Of a stretch of 11,008 nt of DNA, positions 6,256 to 11,008 are shown in pieces; positions within the stretch are counted from its first letter, which is position 1, and each line of letters opens with the position of its first letter. This DNA is from CAYMLQ01 sp964390795. Lineage in GTDB: Bacteria; Verrucomicrobiota; Kiritimatiellia; RFP12; UBA1067. Made by a program: the position numbers and the translations under genes. The notes under the pieces were generated by a model. That model was not told the origin of the DNA. It saw only the letters and a program-made list of their open reading frames with translations, and did no database searches. Location: NCBI GenBank assembly GCA_964390795.1, contig CAYMLQ010000186.1, forward strand, positions 1 to 11,008, written 5' to 3'.

Positions 6256-7701
6256 ATGAGTGTCGTGATTGAGCAGCAGGAGGCGCCGCCGAAGACAGCG
6301 GCGTCGGTTGATCCGCTGGAGCTGTCGCGCCGGCGTCCGGAATGGAGTGCGTCGCAGCCGATGACGCGGGCGCAGAAGGTCGTGACGGCTGCGCTGCTTG
6401 CGGCGGTGGCGGTCGGGTTCGTCTGTTGGCCGCTGCAGACAGCGCGCGGCCTGATCGCGGCCTGTACGGCGTTCTACGTGCTCCTGACACTCTACAAGAT
6501 CATCGTGATCCGCGCGTCGCTCTCGCCGGATGCCATCCTGAAGTTCTCAGCCGCCGCGCTCGCCGCTCAGGAGCCTCGCGAGTGGCCCGTGTTTTCCGTG
6601 CTGGTCCCGATGTACAAGGAGCCCGAGACGGTGAGGCAGATGGTGGCGTCGCTGGCGGCGATGGACTATCCGGCGGACCGCAAGGACGTGCAGATCCTGC
6701 TGGAGGCGGACGACGAGGCGACGCTATCGGCGGCGCGCTCGCTGGTTATGCCGCCGGGGTTCCGCGTGACGGAGATCCCGGAGTCGTTCCCGCGTACCAA
6801 GCCCAAGGCGTGTAACATCGGCCTGCATCTTGCGACGGGCGAATATCTGGTGATTTACGACGCCGAGGATCTGCCGGAGAAAGACCAGATCAAGAAGGCG
6901 GTGCTGGCGTTCGAGGCGTCGCCCGCGAACGTGGCGTGCGTGCAGTCGCGGCTCAACTACTACAACCCGCGCCAGAACCTGCTGACGCGCTGGTTCACGG
7001 CGGAGTACTCGGCGTGGTTCGACCTACAGTTGCCGGGGCTGGCGGCGCTGAACGCGGTAATCCCGCTGGGAGGCACATCGAATCATTTTAAAACGCGCAT
7101 CCTGCAGGACCTGATGGGGTGGGATGCGTACAACGTGACGGAGGACTGCGACCTCGGTGTGCGGCTGGGCCGCGCGGGTTTCGCGACGCGCATGCTGGAG
7201 ACCACGACGTGGGAGGAGGCGTGCAGCGTCCTCCCGTTCTGGATCAAGCAGCGCACGCGGTGGCAGAAGGGGTACATCCAGACGTGGTTCGTCCACATGC
7301 GCGATCCGCTGAAGCTGTTCCGGGAGCTGGGCTTCGTCAACTTCCTGCACTACCACCTGCTGATCGGCGGGGTGACCTTCTCGGCGCTGGTGAACCCGGT
7401 CTTCTGGCTGATGGCGCTGGTGTGGTTCGTCTTCCGGCCTGAAGGCGTGGCGCAGCTCTTTCCGGGGCCGGTCTTCGCGGCGGGCGCGTCCTGCCTGTTC
7501 CTCGGCAATTTCGTTTTCATTTACGTGAGCATGCTGGGGTGCTGCAAGCGGAAGAACGACGGGCTGATGTGGCTGGCCCTCTTTACGCCGGTCTACTGGA
7601 TGCTGATGAGCTACAGCGGATGGCGGGCGTTCATCCAGTTCTTCCGCGACCCGTTCGTGTGGGAGAAGACGCAGCACGGGCTGGTGACGCACACGAAGTA
7701 G
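6256..7701 (+). CDS. Membrane glycosyltransferase family 2 (cellulose-synthase-like processive type)
   Basis: A 481-residue inner-membrane enzyme expected to transfer sugars from nucleotide donors onto a growing polysaccharide. Two spans lie at about 43-60 and 63-82. The cytosolic GT-A domain follows: VLVPMYKE (116-122), LLEADDE (148-154, donor binding), YDAEDLPE (201-208, the DxD-type metal site), TEDCDLG (295-301, with the catalytic-base Asp) and QRTRW (332-336, the QxxRW motif of processive synthases). C-terminal spans lie at about 365-392, 405-426 and 436-456. This matches hyaluronan/cellulose-synthase-like GT2 proteins without a PilZ domain; the polymer cannot be deduced. A promoter and a moderate ribosome site precede it. 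The stop codon runs directly into a heptanucleotide repeat that fills the gap to the next gene. Confidence 0.9.
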   Translation: MSVVIEQQEAPPKTAASVDPLELSRRRPEWSASQPMTRAQKVVTAALLAAVAVGFVCWPLQTARGLIAACTAFYVLLTLYKIIVIRASLSPDAILKFSAAALAAQEPREWPVFSVLVPMYKEPETVRQMVASLAAMDYPADRKDVQILLEADDEATLSAARSLVMPPGFRVTEIPESFPRTKPKACNIGLHLATGEYLVIYDAEDLPEKDQIKKAVLAFEASPANVACVQSRLNYYNPRQNLLTRWFTAEYSAWFDLQLPGLAALNAVIPLGGTSNHFKTRILQDLMGWDAYNVTEDCDLGVRLGRAGFATRMLETTTWEEACSVLPFWIKQRTRWQKGYIQTWFVHMRDPLKLFRELGFVNFLHYHLLIGGVTFSALVNPVFWLMALVWFVFRPEGVAQLFPGPVFAAGASCLFLGNFVFIYVSMLGCCKRKNDGLMWLALFTPVYWMLMSYSGWRAFIQFFRDPFVWEKTQHGLVTHTK

Positions 7702-7743
7702 TTAGGAGTTAGGATTTAGGATTTAGGAGTTAGGAGTTAGGAG
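7702..7743 (+). repeat. Six tandem TTAGGA[G/T] heptads
   Basis: Six exact 7-bp units begin at the base after the glycosyltransferase stop codon. Units 2 and 3 end in T and the rest in G; there are no other differences. The last unit supplies AGGAG (7739-7743), a consensus Shine-Dalgarno, just before the next gene. Units of the same type recur at 9247-9260. Confidence 0.95.
7739..7743 (+). promoter_or_regulatory. Repeat-derived ribosome binding site
   Basis: AGGAG provided by the last heptad of the array. It sits 5 nt before a GTG (7749) and 11 nt before the ATG (7755) in the same frame, so it bears on which start is used. The spacing favours GTG slightly; the codon favours ATG. Confidence 0.5.
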
Positions 7744-7754
7744 TTGCGGTGGGC

Positions 7755-9230
7755 ATGGATTCGGATAGAAAAACGTACAGGCTGGTGCGGCTGCTGACGG
7801 GCGGGGTGACGCCGGTGGCGCTGGCGGCGGCGCTGCTGGTCTTCGCGCGGCTGCACGACGGGGCGTGGGAGCCCGGGTCGCAGGCGGCGGGCATCTGCCG
7901 CGAGCTGATCGCGGGCACGACAGAGGGCCGGCAGGCGCTGTTCGGCTCGTGCTGGGCGGCGCCGCTGCCCGTGCTGTTCTACTTGCCGTTCGCGTGGCTG
8001 CTGCCCGAGCCGGCGGCGGGCTGGGCAGCGTTTTTCGCGGCTTGGCTGTTTGTGTTCTGGGCGGTGCGCGAAGCGGTCAAAGCGACCGGGCAGTCGGGCT
8101 GGCGCATCGTGCTGGCGCAGGCGGCAATCGCTGCGATGATGGCGGTGTCGGGACGTCCGCAGGCGCTGCAGATCTCGGTGGCGCTGACAGCGGGGCTGAT
8201 GCTGATGGCTGCCGCGGCACTGGCGGACTGGGCGGCGTACCGGCGGCTTCGCGACGTGGTGACGGCGGGCGGGGCCGGAGCCTTTCTGATCCTGTGCGGC
8301 TTTCCTGTGTTCGGCCCTGCGGGGCTGGCCGTGGGTCTCCTGCCGTTCGCCGCGTGCGGCAACCGCGAGACTCGGTCGAGGTTTCAGGCGTGGCTGCTGC
8401 TGGGCGGTCTGCCGCTGGTGTATGCCGTGGGCGTGTGGCTGCTGCTGAACCGGCTGATCCTTGGGGATGCGCTCTTCTTCTTGCGGTCGCTGGAGCATCT
8501 CGTTCCGAGCGTCCCGCTGTTCCTCCTCGCCCTGTTGGTGCCTGCGCTGGCGCTGGTGCCGGCTCTGGCGGTGACGTGGGCGTGCGATGTGCGGAGGCAG
8601 GAGCCGGGGGCAGGCCCCGTGGCGGCCTCGGCCCTGCTGATCGCGTTCGCGGTGGCGCTGGTGGCCGGCGGCACGGTCCTTGACCGCTTCGGCGTGGGGT
8701 GGAGCGCGCTGACGCTGCAGGTCTGCGCGCTGGCGGTGCTGCTGATTGCGCTGGCGCGGTTGAGGCAGCCGGTTTACAGGTTAGCCGTGTCTCTGACGCT
8801 GTTCGTCTGTCTGAGCACGTTCTGGTTCGGTCGCATCCCGCGCGCGGAGGCTGCGCAGTCTTCGCGCGAGGAGATCTGCCGGAATGTCGAGGCCTACGTT
8901 AACGCGCGTACGTCCTATGGGCGGGTGTTCGTGACCGGCTACGCGGGATTGGATCTGTTGCGCGGCTATGCGGGCGAACGTCTGGTGCCGAATCTGGACC
9001 TGCATGTCGGTTCGCTGCGGCGCGCGTACAAGGGGCAGAACCTCTATGTGCTGGTGCCGAAGCCCGAGGGCTCGGTGCGGGCTGAGAGCGTGTTCTGGAA
9101 ATATCCCGACATCTATACGCAGGGCGGGGGGCGCTTGCTGTTTGCGGAAACCTTCGGCACATGGCGTTTGTTCGAAGTGGTGACGGCACCGACGCAGGAG
9201 CAGTTGGACGAGTGGAAGCGGGCGCGGTGA
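7755..9230 (+). CDS. Polytopic membrane protein with C-terminal soluble domain, possibly GT-C-like
   Basis: About 491 residues from the ATG (a GTG two codons earlier is possible). Around ten or eleven hydrophobic segments cover roughly residues 12-370. A soluble C-terminal region of about 120 residues follows, with ICRNVEAYVNARTSYGRVFVTGYAGLDLL and a closing GTWRLFEVV strand. After the first span comes an acidic and polar loop (LHDGAWEPGSQAAGICRELIAG) and then a WAAPLPVLFYLPFAWL span. That layout recalls GT-C (ArnT/PMT-like) lipid-linked glycosyltransferases, where an Asp in the first external loop is catalytic. The match is architectural only, so function stays open. It lies between a GT2 enzyme and a CPBP protease in an apparent operon, which supports an envelope-polysaccharide role. 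No exosortase catalytic signature was seen. Confidence 0.75.
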   Translation: MDSDRKTYRLVRLLTGGVTPVALAAALLVFARLHDGAWEPGSQAAGICRELIAGTTEGRQALFGSCWAAPLPVLFYLPFAWLLPEPAAGWAAFFAAWLFVFWAVREAVKATGQSGWRIVLAQAAIAAMMAVSGRPQALQISVALTAGLMLMAAAALADWAAYRRLRDVVTAGGAGAFLILCGFPVFGPAGLAVGLLPFAACGNRETRSRFQAWLLLGGLPLVYAVGVWLLLNRLILGDALFFLRSLEHLVPSVPLFLLALLVPALALVPALAVTWACDVRRQEPGAGPVAASALLIAFAVALVAGGTVLDRFGVGWSALTLQVCALAVLLIALARLRQPVYRLAVSLTLFVCLSTFWFGRIPRAEAAQSSREEICRNVEAYVNARTSYGRVFVTGYAGLDLLRGYAGERLVPNLDLHVGSLRRAYKGQNLYVLVPKPEGSVRAESVFWKYPDIYTQGGGRLLFAETFGTWRLFEVVTAPTQEQLDEWKRAR

Positions 9231-9246
9231 CTCGGTCAAGGAGAAG

Positions 9247-9260
9247 GTAGGAGTTAGGAG
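9247..9260 (+). repeat. Two heptads (GTAGGAG, TTAGGAG) in the next intergenic gap
   Basis: A short copy of the 7702-7743 repeat. It starts 16 bp after the membrane-protein stop codon and ends with the same TTAGGAGTTG junction as the longer array. It is too far (more than 60 nt) from the next start codon to act as its ribosome site. Confidence 0.75.
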
Positions 9261-9331
9261 TTGAACGCGCAACGGGCGTATGCGGAGAAAAGGCTCGGCA
9301 GTGGAGAGCAAGTTGGGGTAAAGTGGAGCGC

Positions 9332-10096
9332 ATGGTGCTGGATACGGACAAGAGAGTGATGGCCGGGCATGTCGCGCCGTTTGCGGCTTGGGTGGGCGTG
9401 ATCCTGCTGTTGCAAGGGCTTGAGGCGGCGGGGGGGTGCCCGCGCTGGCTCTTTCCTTGGAGCTATGCGGTCAAGTCGGCGGTGTGTGCGGGGCTTTTCC
9501 TGTGGCTGAGGCCGTGGCGCGTCTATCCTGCGCTGCGCGCGGCGAACCTGCCGCTGGCGCTGGGGATCGGCGTGGCGGTCGCTGCGGTGTGGATCGTGCC
9601 TGAGACGCCGTGGTTCGGGCGGGTGGCTCCGGGTATTCAGGAGTTCTATCACCGCTGGCTGATCCTGATGCCGGGCTCGCTGCCCGACTATTTCGATCCC
9701 GACTTCTATCCGTCGCTGCCGCCGGGACACCGCGCGCTGGCGTTCTCGCCGGGCGAGGCGGGGTGGCCGCTGGCGCTGGCCAAACTGGCGGGGTCGGCGG
9801 GCGTGATCGCGGTGATCGAGGAGTTTTTCTTCCGCGGGTTCTTCTACCGCTGGCTGCGGAAGGGAGCGTTCTGGACGGTGCCGCTGACCGCTTTTGACGC
9901 CCAGGCGTTCTGGACGGTGGTGGCGGTATTCGGGCTGGAGCATGACCGCTGGTTTGCTGGGATGCTGGCGGGACTGGCGTACGGCTGGCTGGCGGTGCGT
10001 ACGGGCGACGTGTGGGCTGCGGCCGTGGCGCACGCGCTGACCAATTTTCTGCTGGGCGTCTACGTGCTGGCGTCGCGGCAATACGGGTTCTGGTAA
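9332..10096 (+). CDS. CPBP (CAAX-type) intramembrane protease, exosortase/PEP-CTERM-associated type
   Basis: About 254 residues from the ATG; an in-frame GTG at 9323 would add three residues and neither start has a strong ribosome site. The ABI/CPBP glutamic-protease motifs are all present (numbered from the GTG): EEFFFR (Glu166, Glu167, Arg171), FGLEH (Phe203-His207) and HALTN (His237-Asn241). They lie on or near predicted membrane helices. Spans at about 17-33, 47-62 and 76-93 precede a polar loop with PDYFDPDFYPSLPPG. This compact layout, the FDP loop and the YGFW ending resemble the CAAX-protease-related subfamily noted next to exosortase loci. That subfamily call is from memory of the family and less certain than the CPBP call. 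No PEP-CTERM tail was seen on any complete protein in this window. It probably cleaves a membrane substrate; which one is unknown. Confidence 0.8.
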   Translation: MVLDTDKRVMAGHVAPFAAWVGVILLLQGLEAAGGCPRWLFPWSYAVKSAVCAGLFLWLRPWRVYPALRAANLPLALGIGVAVAAVWIVPETPWFGRVAPGIQEFYHRWLILMPGSLPDYFDPDFYPSLPPGHRALAFSPGEAGWPLALAKLAGSAGVIAVIEEFFFRGFFYRWLRKGAFWTVPLTAFDAQAFWTVVAVFGLEHDRWFAGMLAGLAYGWLAVRTGDVWAAAVAHALTNFLLGVYVLASRQYGFW

Positions 10097-10138
10097 GAGG
10101 GCTCGGCATGAAGCCGGTCCGAACAGCGAGGTGACGTT

Positions 10139-10852
10139 ATGGCTGAAGCGAAGTTGAACCGGGAGTATGCGCTGAGGATCATGGGCGTGGGCGCGATGAT
10201 GGTCGGCATGTGCGTGTGGTCGCTGTTTGACGGCGTGAAGGCGTGGCCTCAGAAGAACCGCGATTTGGAGCAGGTTCGGCCGGTGCTGCTGGCGACGAAC
10301 CTGACTGCGGAGGCGTGGATCGCGCGGGGGGATGAGGGCTCGCCCCTCGCCACCGTGTTTCTTGAAAAAGGCGTCAAGGTCCCGTCCAAGCTCGTCAAGA
10401 AACTCGGCGAACTGAAGTTGCCAAAATCATCCGAAAACATGGCCGAGCTGCGTGAGGCACAAGCGAAGCAGGTTAGGAAACTGTTTGAGGGGCAGGTGTA
10501 TGGCGAGCATGACCTCACTTCGCAGTTCGTGCAGGCGGCGGTCACGCTGGTGCTAGGCCTGCTGGCCTTCGCGGCGGTCGGGCGCAAAGCGCGGCGCCGC
10601 TATGTCGCTGACGAGACGGGGCTGCACGGCAGCGGCTTTGGCGGACAGCGCCTGGCGTATGAGGATATTGCGAAGATCGACTGGTCGAAGTGGGACGAGA
10701 AGGGGATTGTGACGCTCACGCTCAAGTCCGGTGTGGCGTGCAAGCTGGACGGCTGGCACTTTGCGGGAATCACGGGGATCGTCGATGAGATCCGGCGGCA
10801 TCGCCCGGATCTCGCAGCCACAGTGACACGTTCTGAAACAGGCGAGCGTTAA
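10139..10852 (+). CDS. Two-span membrane protein with possible PH-like cytoplasmic domain
   Basis: A 237-residue protein of no family I recognise firmly. The first membrane span is at about 11-30. A mostly helical, charged loop (about 36-126, with KVPSKLVKKLGELKLPKSSENM and a following heptad-like stretch AELREAQAKQVRKLFEG) should face the periplasm. The second span is at about 130-147, followed by KARRRY, a positive stop. Residues 153-222 alternate strands and turns (YVADETGLHGSG, RLAYEDIAKIDWSKWDEKGIVTLTLKSG) and end in an amphipathic helix (ITGIVDEIRRHRP). This resembles bacterial PH-like domains of small membrane proteins; that is inference from pattern only. The start is strong: GAGGTGA (10128-10134) lies 4 nt before the ATG. 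It follows the CPBP protease by 42 bp and is probably the last gene of the operon. Confidence 0.75.
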   Translation: MAEAKLNREYALRIMGVGAMMVGMCVWSLFDGVKAWPQKNRDLEQVRPVLLATNLTAEAWIARGDEGSPLATVFLEKGVKVPSKLVKKLGELKLPKSSENMAELREAQAKQVRKLFEGQVYGEHDLTSQFVQAAVTLVLGLLAFAAVGRKARRRYVADETGLHGSGFGGQRLAYEDIAKIDWSKWDEKGIVTLTLKSGVACKLDGWHFAGITGIVDEIRRHRPDLAATVTRSETGER

Positions 10853-10913
10853 CGGTTCCTCCTGGGGGAGACGGTCTTGTCGGCGCACTTAAATCTGCGC
10901 TGAAGAATGAGGG

Positions 10914-10970
10914 ATGGGATCTCGCTGTTTATCGTGGACCGAGAGTCACTGAGGGTCACTAGCATCCCAT
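10914..10970. repeat. Short inverted repeat enclosing a tandem decamer
   Basis: ATGGGAT (10914-10920) and its complement ATCCCAT (10964-10970) flank two tandem 10-bp units, GAGAGTCACT and GAGGGTCACT (10941-10960). The region 10853-11008 otherwise holds no gene I can support. The meaning is unknown and such short repeats may be chance. Confidence 0.4.
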
Positions 10971-11008
10971 AGGCGGCACTATTTACCCTTACCCATGCGG
11001 AATTACTT

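Noticed and set aside
7024..7692. 222-codon minus-strand frame opposite the glycosyltransferase
   Set aside because: Rich in H, P, Q and R with no recognisable motif; antisense shadow of a well-supported GT2 gene.
10883..10900. Hairpin GCGCA/TGCGC after the last gene as a terminator
   Set aside because: Only five base pairs, an eight-base loop and no T-run; too weak to call.

Overview
This is a GC-rich window (roughly 60-65 % G+C by eye) from a Gram-negative-type bacterium. The gene content suggests the PVC group, perhaps Verrucomicrobiota, Kiritimatiellota or Lentisphaerota. The hints are a lipoprotein beta-helix (GH141-like) enzyme, the tail of a PQQ-type beta-propeller protein, several secreted hydrolases, a CPBP protease of the kind found with exosortase/PEP-CTERM systems, and short period-7 repeats scattered between and inside genes. 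No rRNA, tRNA, CRISPR array, transposase or phage gene was seen, so the taxonomic guess is inference only.

Left part (1-5887). A fragment of a + strand beta-propeller gene ends at 116. It converges with a minus-strand run of four exported or membrane-anchored hydrolases. In transcription order these are a secreted lipase-like alpha/beta hydrolase (5887-5114), a trypsin-like serine protease with a full His/Asp/Ser triad (4877-4053), a second alpha/beta hydrolase (4021-3089) and a large beta-helix lipoprotein (2933-129). The protease and the second hydrolase are 31 bp apart and probably co-transcribed. The lipase is separated from the protease by three consecutive hairpins (5021-5102) that look like a REP/REPIN element. 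The beta-helix gene seems to have its own promoter placed so close to the start codon that the message could be leaderless.

Middle (5888-6255). A divergent, AT-richer intergenic region of 368 bp carries a good sigma70-type promoter (TTGTCA-17-TATAGT) for the rightward genes, a weaker candidate for the lipase, and a pair of ATGCAT palindromes spaced two helical turns apart.

Right part (6256-10852). Four + strand genes follow: a membrane GT2 processive-type glycosyltransferase, a multi-spanning membrane protein with a C-terminal soluble domain (possibly GT-C-like), a CPBP intramembrane protease resembling the exosortase-associated subfamily, and a two-span membrane protein with a possible PH-like cytoplasmic domain. 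Together they suggest a small envelope or exopolysaccharide module, but only the first and third proteins have recognisable catalytic motifs.

The most unusual DNA-level signals are the REPIN-like hairpin cluster, whose stems show a double compensatory change, and a heptanucleotide repeat family (consensus GAG[G/T]T[A/C][G/A]). The heptads fill one intergenic gap, recur in another, and form an inverted array inside the coding sequence of the beta-helix lipoprotein.
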